The notes under the pieces were generated by a model, which worked only from the letters and a program-made list of their open reading frames with translations, had not been told where the DNA came from and ran no database searches. A program made the position numbers and the translations under genes. A stretch of DNA of 64,000 bases, taken from contig JAJDJP010000002.1 in the NCBI GenBank assembly GCA_030267215.1, forward strand, positions 80,023 through 144,022, read 5' to 3'. Numbering within the stretch: position 1 is the stretch's first letter; every line of letters starts with the position of its first letter. Shown piece after piece: positions 34,976 through 43,041 of this stretch. The DNA comes from Ruminococcaceae bacterium OttesenSCG-928-A16. Lineage in GTDB: Bacteria > Bacillota > Clostridia > Oscillospirales > Ruminococcaceae.

Positions 34976-34996
34976 CTAGAAACTAGCGACTATAAG
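34976..34996 (+). repeat. CTAnnnA heptad tract before proA
   Basis: Units CTAGAAA, CTAGCGA and CTATAAG. The last overlaps the proA ribosome site AAGGAGG. A GCCCTTAACTAG lead-in is shared with the complement of the tract at 12461-12481. A C-rich REP-like block lies just upstream (34895-34935). Confidence 0.65.
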
Positions 34997-35005
34997 GAGG
35001 CCCCC

Positions 35006-36244
35006 ATGAGCATAGACGCCATTTTAGCTGCTGCCAAAGCCGCAAAAGCGGTGGTTGCCGCCTATACCGAAGATGAGCGCAACGCTATTTTAGAGAGCAT
35101 GGCAACAGCCTTAACACAAAATAGCAATGCTATTTTAGCTGCAAACCAGCAGGATATTGAAAACGCCACCGGCCGCATTGCCGATGTGATGATAGACCGC
35201 CTGCGGCTGGACCAAGAGCGCATTGCCGCCATGGCAAAGGGAATACGTGATGTTGCCGCCCTGCAAAGCCCGCTGGGCCATGTGGAAAACGAATTTACCA
35301 ATGCCGATGGGCTAAAAATAAGCAAGGTGCGGGTGCCGGTGGGTGTGGTTGCCATTATTTACGAAAGCCGCCCCAACGTTACCACCGATGCCGCCGCCCT
35401 TTGCCTAAAAAGCGGCAACGTTTGCATTTTGCGCGGCGGCAGCGATGCCATTTGCACAAACACCGCCATTGCCCAATCCCTTGCGGCTGCCCTTGCCGCA
35501 AACGGTGCCCCAGCGGGCACCGTGCAACTGGTAACCGATACTTCTCATGATTCGGCCCGGTTGTTAATGGAAGCCCGTGGCAGTGTGGATTTGCTGATAC
35601 CCCGTGGCGGCAAAAACCTAATTAGAGCCGTGGTAGAGGGTGCCAAAGGTGTGCCGGTAATAGAAACCGGCACCGGCATTTGCCATGTGTATGTAGATAA
35701 AGATGCCGACCTTGCCATGGCGGCCAATATTGTGTATAATGCCAAAACCAGCCGCCCCAGTGTGTGTAACTCGGCCGAGGTTTGCCTGGTGCACCGAGAC
35801 GTTGCCGCAGCATTTTTGCCCGAAGTGCAAAAATTGCTCCACCAAAAACAGGTGGAGCTTCGGCTGGATAGCCGCGCCGCGGCCATTATTGACGGCAGCC
35901 CCGCCACCCCCGACGATTTTGACACCGAGTTTTTAGATTATATATTAGCCATTGCGGTGGTAGATAGCCTGCAAGACGCCATTGCCCATATAAACCAGCA
36001 TTCTACCGGGCATAGCGATGCCATTATTACCGCAAACCCCGCCGCTGCCACCGCCTTTTTAACCCAGGTAGACAGCGCTGCCGTATACCATAACGCCTCT
36101 ACCCGCTTTACCGATGGCGGCGTTTTTGGCCTTGGCTGCGAAATGGGTATTTCTACCCAAAAAATTGGCGCACGTGGCCCCATGGGCTTGTACGAGCTTA
36201 CCAGCTATAAATATACCATTCAGGGTACAGGGCAAACACGCTAA
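35006..36244 (+). CDS. proA: Gamma-glutamyl phosphate reductase
   Basis: A 412-residue NADPH-dependent enzyme reducing glutamyl 5-phosphate to the semialdehyde, the second step of proline synthesis. GVVAIIYESRPNVT, LRGGSDAI, LIPRGGKNLI and the catalytic cysteine in SRPSVCNSAE are present. Length is normal. The ATG has AAGGAGGCCCCC, which overlaps the heptad repeat tract. Proline feedback usually acts on ProB. Confidence 0.96.
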   Translation: MSIDAILAAAKAAKAVVAAYTEDERNAILESMATALTQNSNAILAANQQDIENATGRIADVMIDRLRLDQERIAAMAKGIRDVAALQSPLGHVENEFTNADGLKISKVRVPVGVVAIIYESRPNVTTDAAALCLKSGNVCILRGGSDAICTNTAIAQSLAAALAANGAPAGTVQLVTDTSHDSARLLMEARGSVDLLIPRGGKNLIRAVVEGAKGVPVIETGTGICHVYVDKDADLAMAANIVYNAKTSRPSVCNSAEVCLVHRDVAAAFLPEVQKLLHQKQVELRLDSRAAAIIDGSPATPDDFDTEFLDYILAIAVVDSLQDAIAHINQHSTGHSDAIITANPAAATAFLTQVDSAAVYHNASTRFTDGGVFGLGCEMGISTQKIGARGPMGLYELTSYKYTIQGTGQTR

Positions 36245-36302
36245 TTAAGGCCTGTAACCCCGCCCAAAGCACCACCCCAACCTGTTTATGAAAGGGAGCA
36301 AT

Positions 36303-37562
36303 ATGGCAAGCGAAAATAAAGAGCTAGACAAAAAGGTGGAGGCTGCTGGGGCAAAACCCACCCCCCAAGCCAAAGTTACCACCCCTAAAAAAGAAGAAAC
36401 CAGCAAACCTGCTGCCAAAGCAGCCAACGAAAAAGCCAATGTAAAACCGGCCGCCAAACCAGCAACCGGCGCTGCGGCAGAAAAGGCAGCACCTAAGGCC
36501 ACCGCGGCAAAAAGCGCACCGGCAGAAAAAGAAGACCCAAAACCAGCTGCCAAAACCGGCACAAAGGCCACCATCAAAGCAGCCGAAACACCGGCGGCAG
36601 ATAAAGTGGAGGCCGAAAAAGCCACTGAGGCTACTGCCGAAACCAAAAAAACAGCCCCTACGGTGCGCAAAATAGACCCCGAAGTGGCCCGCCGAAAAAA
36701 AGAAGAACAGGCCCGCAAAGGCCGCCGGCGCAACCGGCAGCTATTGGGCGTGGTACTTTCCATCCTTATTGTGGTGGGTGTGGTTAGCATTATTCAAAGT
36801 GCTGTGCGGGTAGCCGGCACCCTGCTAGATAACACCGACGAAAAGGCGGGGTATGAATTTAGAATTGCGCCGATGGTTTGGTTTGATTTGCTGCCGTTTG
36901 AAAACCCCGAGCAAATTGACGAGAACTCGCTTAAAGAGCTTATCATCTTTGGGCTAATCGATAACCTGGGCAACGAAATTCAGCACGATGAAAATGGCTC
37001 GGCCATTGTGCCGGTGCTGGAGGTAGACCGCTACGCAGCCAATTTGTTTGGCCCCGGCTTTACCTTTAGCGGCCACCAAGAGTTTACCAGCATTACCCAG
37101 GGCATTACCTACCAATACAACGAAGCACTGAACGCCTACATTGTGGCTGGCACCGGGCTAGAGCTTGCCTATGCCCCCACCGTAATAGATGCCAAGCACG
37201 AAAGGGGCGGCGTTGTACGGGTAGTTGTGGGGTATGTTTCTACCAAAAGTAAAGAGGGTAACCTGTTGCCCTCGCTGGATTATGAGCACCCCGTGCGGTA
37301 TATGGATTATATGTTCCAGCGCAACGGCAGCGAGTACTATCTGTTTGCGCTGCGCCCCAACACCACCCAGCCTATTATCGCCGCTTCGGGCAGCACGTCT
37401 GGGGTGGCATCGCTTGCCTTGTTAGAGGACGATTCCGCCATCTCCATCATCAGCACTCCGCCGGCTTCTTCGGTTGCCAGCGTGGCCGACGACAGTGTGG
37501 CAGACGACAGTGCCACCAGCGATGTGGAAAGCGATGCTTCTAATGTTTCATCGGCTGCGTAG
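36303..37562 (+). CDS. Lys/Ala/Pro-rich single-pass membrane protein
   Basis: A 419-residue protein without a recognised family. Residues 1-130 are a low-complexity basic region of Lys, Ala, Pro, Thr and Glu, then ARRKKEEQARKGRRRNR, a single transmembrane helix (about residues 143-163, LLGVVLSILIVVGVVSIIQS), and an extracellular domain of about 200 residues. The tail has SSVASVADDSVADDS-type Ser/Ala/Asp repeats. The topology suggests a cytoplasmic basic tail that may contact nucleic acid or lipid heads, with the folded part outside. ATG 36303 follows AAAGGGAGCAAT. The many complement-strand frames over the Ala/Lys-rich part are shadows. Confidence 0.75.
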   Translation: MASENKELDKKVEAAGAKPTPQAKVTTPKKEETSKPAAKAANEKANVKPAAKPATGAAAEKAAPKATAAKSAPAEKEDPKPAAKTGTKATIKAAETPAADKVEAEKATEATAETKKTAPTVRKIDPEVARRKKEEQARKGRRRNRQLLGVVLSILIVVGVVSIIQSAVRVAGTLLDNTDEKAGYEFRIAPMVWFDLLPFENPEQIDENSLKELIIFGLIDNLGNEIQHDENGSAIVPVLEVDRYAANLFGPGFTFSGHQEFTSITQGITYQYNEALNAYIVAGTGLELAYAPTVIDAKHERGGVVRVVVGYVSTKSKEGNLLPSLDYEHPVRYMDYMFQRNGSEYYLFALRPNTTQPIIAASGSTSGVASLALLEDDSAISIISTPPASSVASVADDSVADDSATSDVESDASNVSSAA

Positions 37563-37586
37563 CGCGGCATGCCCATTGCACATATT

Positions 37587-37624
37587 ACCTCATTTGCCCC
37601 TTTGGGGCAGGTGAGGTTTTTTAC
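37587..37624 (+). terminator. Intrinsic terminator
   Basis: ACCTCA-TTTGCCCC-TTT-GGGGCAGG-TGAGGT followed by TTTTTT. It ends the Lys/Ala-rich protein gene. Confidence 0.85.
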
Positions 37625-37698
37625 CGTTTATAAGCTAGAAACAACCGAACAGGCATAAATTCTTTATTTTTAAGGCCATGTTGGCTACCATTAAAACA

Positions 37699-37720
37699 GA
37701 AGTGACGACGTCAACACTTC
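37699..37720 (+). promoter_or_regulatory. Candidate operator before the LytTR gene
   Basis: GAAGTG and CACTTC are inverted around ACGACGTCAA, with a nested TGACGACGTCA. It lies seven bases before the AAGGAGG of the LytTR gene. LytTR-DUF3021 pairs are commonly autoregulatory, so this dyad is a plausible binding site. That is inference. Confidence 0.4.
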
Positions 37721-37743
37721 ACGTGTAAGGAGGATGTTTTTTT

Positions 37744-38184
37744 GTGAAAGTTGAAATAGTGCTAAACCAAACCATAACCGAACCGTTACTTGTTTTGCAC
37801 ACAAACAAACTTACCCCAGAGCTTGCCGCGTTAATGGCAAACCTTGCCGAGCCGCAAAGCCTTGGCCTTGCCGCTTATACCAAAACCGGCATCGTGCTGC
37901 TAAACCCTGCCGATATCTTACGTGTGTACAGCGAAGGGAAACGCGTTTTTACCAAAACCGCCACCAACTGTTATTTATTAAAAATGCGCCTGTACGAAGC
38001 AGAAGAAAAACTGGGCGGCAACCAAATGGTGCGCATTTCCAGCTCGGAAATAGTAAATTTTAACCATGTAAAGGGGCTGGACATGAGCATTAGCGGCACT
38101 ATTCGGCTCAGCTTTAACAATGGAGAAGAAACCTTTGTTTCACGTCGATATGTATCGGTTATTAAAAAATTGTTGGGTGTATAA
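37744..38184 (+). CDS. LytTR-type DNA-binding regulator
   Basis: A 146-residue protein whose C-terminal 95 residues match the LytTR domain: VLLNPADILRVYSEGKRVFTKT, seen as ILRVYSEGKRVF, then LGGNQMVRISSSEIVNFNHVKGL and RRYVSVIKKLLG. There is no receiver domain. The start is GTG 37744 with AAGGAGGATGTTTTTTT. It is followed 24 bases later by a DUF3021 membrane protein, the usual partner in this type of two-gene module, where the membrane protein controls the activity of the regulator. Confidence 0.88.
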   Translation: MKVEIVLNQTITEPLLVLHTNKLTPELAALMANLAEPQSLGLAAYTKTGIVLLNPADILRVYSEGKRVFTKTATNCYLLKMRLYEAEEKLGGNQMVRISSSEIVNFNHVKGLDMSISGTIRLSFNNGEETFVSRRYVSVIKKLLGV

Positions 38185-38208
38185 CACCTTAAAAAAAGGG
38201 GAACCATT

Positions 38209-38679
38209 ATGACTATTAAAAAACGCCTTGTTTTGTATGGCCTGGCTGGTTTTGTAGGGGGGCCATTTATCAGTACCATCATCTTATTAATAATTAGCTA
38301 TGCAAATGCCAACCAATGGGGGTGGGTTTTTAGCCCCGTGCCGCCCACGCTTACCGCCGCTATCGGCAACCATTTAAATGCCTATCTGGTGCAATTTTTG
38401 CTTTCGGGGATTCTGGGGGCCGGGTTTGCCATGGCCTCGCTTATTTGGCAAGTAGAGCGCTGGAGCCACACCAAACAAACCCTCTTACACTTTATTGCTT
38501 CGGTTATTGTTATGTTTCCCATTGCTTATTTTGCCGGGTGGATGGAGCATTCGATTCGAGGATTTGTAGGTTATTTTCTTATTTTTATTGCTATATACGC
38601 TATTATTTGGGTTTTTACTACCATTGGCATGCGCCAAAAAATAAAAAAAATGAACCATCAACTGCAAAACAAACCTTAA
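38209..38679 (+). CDS. DUF3021 family membrane protein
   Basis: A 156-residue protein with four transmembrane helices (about 10-30, 55-80, 90-112, 115-140). GAGFAMASLIWQVERWSHTKQTLLHF matches the DUF3021 core (IWQVERWS and TLLHF). A lysine-rich tail follows. It is paired with the LytTR gene upstream. The family is thought to inhibit or sense for its LytTR partner; the signal is not known. Start supported by AAAAGGGGAACCATT. Confidence 0.85.
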   Translation: MTIKKRLVLYGLAGFVGGPFISTIILLIISYANANQWGWVFSPVPPTLTAAIGNHLNAYLVQFLLSGILGAGFAMASLIWQVERWSHTKQTLLHFIASVIVMFPIAYFAGWMEHSIRGFVGYFLIFIAIYAIIWVFTTIGMRQKIKKMNHQLQNKP

Positions 38680-38853
38680 AGGGCCGCCTTACAACAACAG
38701 CCCAAAATGATTGAAAGTAGTTTGGTTTTACCGCTTTAAGCAAACCACTTTTATTGACGAAAAATCACCCCCGTGATACACTTAAAACAAGAAATACCCG
38801 TGCTTTGCTTTACGCTTAGCGCCATAACTAATTTTTTATAAAAGGAAGCCCAC

Positions 38854-39654
38854 ATGCATTACAAAGCAAAAAACAAACCCCAAAAACGCAAAAAAATGCA
38901 CCCGGTTGAGCTAATATTGCTAATTGTTGCCGCAGCAGTTTTTATTGGCAGCGCCGTGTACCTTGCCAACTATTTTTGGCAGGCACGGCAGGTAAACCAA
39001 GAGGTGGCCGAACTGGCCCAGTTGGTGCAAAAAGCACCCGAAAGCACTGCCGGAAATGGCGACGAAAGCACGCCGCCCCTTGAAATGAACGGCTTTAAAG
39101 CCTTGCACGAAAAAAACCCCGACATTGTTGGCTGGATTACCATTGAAGGCACCGGGGTGGATTACCCCGTGATGCAAAGCAGCGATAACAATTTTTACCT
39201 GCGCCGCAACTTCGATAAAGAATACAGCCTTTCGGGTATCCCTTTTTTAGATTACCGCAACGATTTAAGCACCACCCAAAGCAACCTAATTATTTATGGC
39301 CATAACATGAAAAGCGGCGTGATGTTTGGCGACCTTGCCAAATACCAAAAGCAAGAATTTTATACCCAGCACCCTGTTATTGCGTTTAACACCCTTGCGC
39401 AAAATAACCAGTACGAAATTGTGGCGGTATTTTATGCCCTGATAGCGCCAGAAGACCCAAACAACTTTGCCTATTACAACTTTATTAACGCCCAAACCCC
39501 CGAAGAATTTGATAATTTTTTGCAGCAAGCTATGGCGCGTGCCTTTTATAACACCGGCATTACCCCGCAATTTGGCGATGAACTGCTCACCCTTTCTACC
39601 TGCGACAATGTTACCGACGAAGGGCGCATTGTGGTGGTGGCACGCAAGCAATAG
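38854..39654 (+). CDS. Class B sortase
   Basis: A 266-residue membrane-anchored transpeptidase. Basic N-terminus, one transmembrane helix (about 17-40), then the sortase barrel. Catalytic residues: His in YGHNMKSG, Cys in LSTCDN, and Arg in EGRIVVVARK. NPDIVGWITIEGTGVDYPVMQ (GTGVDYPVMQ) and FLDYRND are typical of class B. Substrates in the window are not evident: I saw no protein with an obvious NPxTx or LPxTx sorting signal. ATG follows AAAAGGAAGCCCAC. Confidence 0.92.
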   Translation: MHYKAKNKPQKRKKMHPVELILLIVAAAVFIGSAVYLANYFWQARQVNQEVAELAQLVQKAPESTAGNGDESTPPLEMNGFKALHEKNPDIVGWITIEGTGVDYPVMQSSDNNFYLRRNFDKEYSLSGIPFLDYRNDLSTTQSNLIIYGHNMKSGVMFGDLAKYQKQEFYTQHPVIAFNTLAQNNQYEIVAVFYALIAPEDPNNFAYYNFINAQTPEEFDNFLQQAMARAFYNTGITPQFGDELLTLSTCDNVTDEGRIVVVARKQ

Positions 39655-39798
39655 CATTTTCACTACCAAAAATTCTATTATCAACTGCAAAATCGCTTAT
39701 CGGTATACTCTACTCTACCTGTATTCGGTTGTGCTGGTTGCGCCATGCATTATATACTTAAGCTGCAACACAATATATACCTGCATGGAGGGTACCAG

Positions 39799-40212
39799 AT
39801 GGAATATACAACAATGGGCGAATTAATTAGCGATGCGAGAAAAGCCAAAAACTTAACACAAAAAGAACTGGCCGACCAGCTGAATATTACAGACAAGGCT
39901 GTTTCTAAGTGGGAAAGAGGTGCCTCTTACCCCGATATAAGCACCTTGCCAAAACTTGCAGATATTCTGGAAATATCGTCGGAAGACTTACTTCGTTGCC
40001 AAACACAGGAAGTATCTTCTAAACCTCGAAATTCATCTGTTGGCAAAAAAGTGAACCAAATGATTGGCCTAATACTTAAGGCGGTTGCCCTTGCAATGGG
40101 GGTTGCCACCTTGGTTTTATCTATTATTGGAGAGATAGAACCCCAAAGTGCAATTACCTTGCTTGCCATTGGGATAACCTGCCTCAGTTTTTCACAATTT
40201 CACAATAGTTAA
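39799..40212 (+). CDS. XRE-family regulator with C-terminal membrane helices
   Basis: A 137-residue protein. Residues 1-65 are a helix-turn-helix of the Cro/C1 type (GELISDARKAKNLTQKELA then ITDKAVSKWERGASYPD). Residues 88-135 contain two hydrophobic segments, IGLILKAVALAMGVATLVLS and SAITLLAIGITCLSF, so the regulator is probably membrane-tethered. ATG 39799 has TGGAGGGTACCAG; the upstream in-frame start at 39745 is rejected. Targets unknown. Confidence 0.85.
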   Translation: MEYTTMGELISDARKAKNLTQKELADQLNITDKAVSKWERGASYPDISTLPKLADILEISSEDLLRCQTQEVSSKPRNSSVGKKVNQMIGLILKAVALAMGVATLVLSIIGEIEPQSAITLLAIGITCLSFSQFHNS

Positions 40213-40249
40213 AATAAAGGCTCTGCCAATTTGGCAGAGCCTTTATTTA
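40213..40249 (+). terminator. Bidirectional terminator
   Basis: AATAAAGGCTCTGCCAA pairs with TTGGCAGAGCCTTTATT. It separates the convergent XRE gene and the anti-sigma gene. Confidence 0.88.
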
Positions 40250-40261
40250 TTTGCCCGCCTG

Positions 40262-41638
40262 CTACACCGCAGGCACCAGCCATTCCTGGTAGGTTTTTAG
40301 GTCGTTATCGGCTGTGCTCTCCTCGCCCGGCACCTCTACATAAAACTTATAAAAAGGGACTATGTACTGGGCAGTGGGGTCATCATCGTACACAAGGTCT
40401 ACCTTGGCAATGTTTTGCTTGGTAGGGGGCTGCTGTGCGCCGGCAAGGGCAGCGCCCTGCCCGGCCAACAGTATTGTTTCGGCTTCCGCCACTGTTAACA
40501 CAGGGGTTTCTGCCACCAGCTCCAAAAGTTCGGCACGGCGCATGTTTAGCTCGGTTAATAATCCATCGCTGTTAAAAGCAAACTGCACCCCTGCCAGGCT
40601 GCGGTTTAAAAGCGCACCTTCGGCTGTGCCACCGGCATCGTACACCCAGTAACACCACTGGGCACCCGCCGCACTTTGCTGGTGGGTTACCATGGCCGTG
40701 GGGGTTTGCATGCCGCTTAGCAACGGGGTATATTCAGTAATTAAGGCCTGCAAATATTGCAGGTGGGCTTGCATCTCATCGCCCGTGGCGGGGGCCTGCC
40801 CTGCCGCCGGGTTTACCGGCTGGCCAAATTGCACCTGCACCTGCCCGCTACGCCATACTGTAAGTGTTGTGCCGCCGGCCACAGTGCCGGTTACGGTGTA
40901 AAGGCCTTGCTGGACACCGCCTGTTTCCATCTCTATATTTTGGGGCTCTACACGCTGCACATACAGGCCAAGTGCCGCCGCTTGCTCGTACAACACCTCT
41001 TCCATCTGCTGCTGCGAAAGCCCGCTTGGCACATACCCGGTGGCGGTTTGCTGCAACATTTTACGGTACACCGGCAGGGTGGTAAACGGCACCTCTTCCC
41101 CCGCTTGCAAAGCCCAATCGTTTGTGTAATTTTGTATATCGTCCAGCTGCAATTGGGCTAGTTCCTTTTGCTGCCCCTCTTCGGCTTGGGCGGCGGCTGG
41201 CAAATCTGGCAAGCTATCCCCGTTCGGCATACCCTCGTACGGGCTTAGGGCGGCCATTTTAGGGGCCGCCTGCTGCTGTGGGGCCTGTGGCTGCTGAGGC
41301 GCAAAATAGCCCGATGGCTGATTACCGGCCGGCACACTAGCCGCCCCGGTGGCGGCCGTTGCCTCGTTAAAAAAGGCCTGCCCCTGCTGTATGGTTGCCA
41401 TGCTGCTGTTTAACGAAGAAAAAACACCACGCACCGCAACCACGCCACCCGCCAGCACCACAACCGCTGCCGCGGTGGCCACAATACGGCGGGGGGTAAA
41501 CCACGCTGTTTTAGGTTTTGCGGGTTCTTCTGGGGTGGGGGTTTCTAATTCTGCCAGCAGCATCTGTTTGGTTTTGGCCTTAAATGCTTCGCTGGCTTGT
41601 ATCTTTTGCAGTTCATCTTTATAGTCTTGGTGCCGCAT
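40262..41638 (-). CDS. Probable anti-sigma factor, membrane-anchored
   Basis: A 458-residue protein. Cytoplasmic residues 1-55 begin MRHQDYKDELQKIQASEAFK, a transmembrane helix follows at about 52-72 (IVATAAAVVVLAGGVVAV), then a Gln/Ala/Pro-rich linker and an extracellular region of some 300 residues with no recognised domain. ATG 41638 overlaps the sigma-factor stop (TGATG) with AGGAGG nine bases before it. Such tight coupling with an ECF sigma gene and single-pass topology are typical of an anti-sigma factor. The N-terminal domain does not show the zinc-type HxxxCxxC motif. Confidence 0.75.
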   Translation of the reverse strand: MRHQDYKDELQKIQASEAFKAKTKQMLLAELETPTPEEPAKPKTAWFTPRRIVATAAAVVVLAGGVVAVRGVFSSLNSSMATIQQGQAFFNEATAATGAASVPAGNQPSGYFAPQQPQAPQQQAAPKMAALSPYEGMPNGDSLPDLPAAAQAEEGQQKELAQLQLDDIQNYTNDWALQAGEEVPFTTLPVYRKMLQQTATGYVPSGLSQQQMEEVLYEQAAALGLYVQRVEPQNIEMETGGVQQGLYTVTGTVAGGTTLTVWRSGQVQVQFGQPVNPAAGQAPATGDEMQAHLQYLQALITEYTPLLSGMQTPTAMVTHQQSAAGAQWCYWVYDAGGTAEGALLNRSLAGVQFAFNSDGLLTELNMRRAELLELVAETPVLTVAEAETILLAGQGAALAGAQQPPTKQNIAKVDLVYDDDPTAQYIVPFYKFYVEVPGEESTADNDLKTYQEWLVPAV

Positions 41639-42126
41639 CAGTCCCACCCTCCTTCCAGCAGAACCCGAAGTTTGGCCCGCGCACGGTGCAGGCGGCTTTC
41701 TACCGTGCCCTGCCGGGTTTCTAGCAGGGCTGCAATTTCGGCGGTAGAATATCCTTCGAAATAATATAAATATACAACGGTGCGGTATTTTTCAGGCAAA
41801 GTGCGCACCACATTCAGCACTTCAAAATGGTCGTCTTGCTCTGTTTCGGCAAGGGTTTCATCCATGGCCGTGGTTTTTTTGTTCCAGCCAGACCGCATCA
41901 TGTCCTTACACTGGTTCACCGTCACCCGTATCAGCCATGCCTTTTCGTGCTCAGCGCTGGCAAATTCAGGGTTTAGGCGCAACAGCTTTAAAAACACAGT
42001 TTGCACGGCGTCCTCTGCATCGGTTTTGTTGCTGGTTTGGTTTAGGGCAACGCGCAACAAAGTAGACGAATACTCATCCACAATCCGCTCTATTTTCTGT
42101 TCGGGGGTTTCGTTCAAAGGCAGCAT
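41638..42126 (-). CDS. ECF-type RNA polymerase sigma factor
   Basis: A 162-residue sigma-70 family protein of group 4. Region 2: DAEDAVQTVFLKLLR and EKAWLIRVTVNQCKDMMR. Region 4: LPEKYRTVVYLYYFEGYSTAEIAALLETRQGTVESRLHRAR, seen as YYFEGYSTAEIA and GTVESRLHRARAKL. It would direct RNA polymerase to an envelope-stress or signal regulon. Co-transcribed with the membrane protein downstream, which probably holds it inactive. ATG follows GAGAGGAGCACGGC. No ECF-type promoter could be assigned with confidence. Confidence 0.93.
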   Translation of the reverse strand: MLPLNETPEQKIERIVDEYSSTLLRVALNQTSNKTDAEDAVQTVFLKLLRLNPEFASAEHEKAWLIRVTVNQCKDMMRSGWNKKTTAMDETLAETEQDDHFEVLNVVRTLPEKYRTVVYLYYFEGYSTAEIAALLETRQGTVESRLHRARAKLRVLLEGGWD

Positions 42127-42186
42127 GCCGTGCTCCTCTCGTGTATAATACGTTTGGGGGCTGCTATTGCTTGCATGGCAAATGGC

Positions 42187-43011
42187 TCACTGCAAAATTC
42201 CTTCAATGGCAATAGCCACACCATCTTCGGCGCAGGGCAGGGTAACAAAATCGGCGGCGGCTTTCACGGCGGGCTCGGCATTGCCCATTGCCACGCCGTA
42301 GCCCACCGCTTTTAGCATTTCAACATCGTTGCCGCCATCGCCCACTGCCATTACTTGGTGGCGCTGCAGCCCCAAATGGGTTGCCAATGCCAAAAGGCCG
42401 GCCCCCTTGTTGGCTGTAGCCGTGTTTATCTCCAGGTTCATACTAATCGAAGATGTGGTGCAATTATCGCCCCTTGCCTGCAATGTGGCAAGGGTTTTTT
42501 GGCGCAGTTCTTCGGTTTTAAACAAAATCGAAAATTTCTCCACTCTCTTTTCGCTTTGGCGCACCACATTGGCCAGGCTATTTACCAGCACCCGTGTTTT
42601 TTGCATATATTGAATAATGTTGGGCGAAAGCACCCCTTCAAATCCAGAAAAATCCATGCTTTGGGTGTATCCATCGCCCTGAATATACATGGCAATCATC
42701 ACGTCCAGCCCTTCCAAATATTCCAGCAGCGAAAGTGCTGTTTTGGTTTCAAAGCAATCGGTGTGTATTGGGGCTTTTTCTTCCATGTCGTACACAAAAG
42801 CGCCATTGGCCGTAAGGGCATAGCGCACACCGGGTATTTGCAAAAACTGTTTGGGTACACCGCTAAGCTGGCGGCCGGTAGCCGGCAACACCACAATGCC
42901 CTGCTGCAAAGCCTTGGCAATAGCCTCTTTTACCCGGGGGCGTATCTCTTTATGGTCGTTCAGCACGGTTCCGTCAAGGTCCAACCCAATTAATTTAATA
43001 TCGCGTTTCAT
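42187..43011 (-). CDS. Cof-type HAD hydrolase
   Basis: A 274-residue HAD-superfamily phosphatase of the Cof (type IIB cap) group. Motif I DLDGTVLN with the nucleophile and acid aspartates, motif II in LPATGR, a lysine in ANKGAGLL, and motif IV GDGGNDVEMLKAVGYGVAMGNA. Members dephosphorylate sugar phosphates, pyridoxal phosphate or flavin nucleotides; the substrate cannot be predicted here. Cytoplasmic, no operon partner apart from proximity to the DUF2804 gene 30 bases upstream, which may be co-transcribed. Confidence 0.9.
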   Translation of the reverse strand: MKRDIKLIGLDLDGTVLNDHKEIRPRVKEAIAKALQQGIVVLPATGRQLSGVPKQFLQIPGVRYALTANGAFVYDMEEKAPIHTDCFETKTALSLLEYLEGLDVMIAMYIQGDGYTQSMDFSGFEGVLSPNIIQYMQKTRVLVNSLANVVRQSEKRVEKFSILFKTEELRQKTLATLQARGDNCTTSSISMNLEINTATANKGAGLLALATHLGLQRHQVMAVGDGGNDVEMLKAVGYGVAMGNAEPAVKAAADFVTLPCAEDGVAIAIEGILQ

Positions 43012-43041
43012 TTTGTTGCTTGGTCTCCCATTTTCTTTTTT

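Noticed and set aside
36245..36790. 181-residue open frame on the minus strand over the Lys/Ala-rich gene
   Set aside because: It is the complement of a low-complexity region with GCC/AAA codons, lacks a ribosome site, and runs against a well-supported gene.
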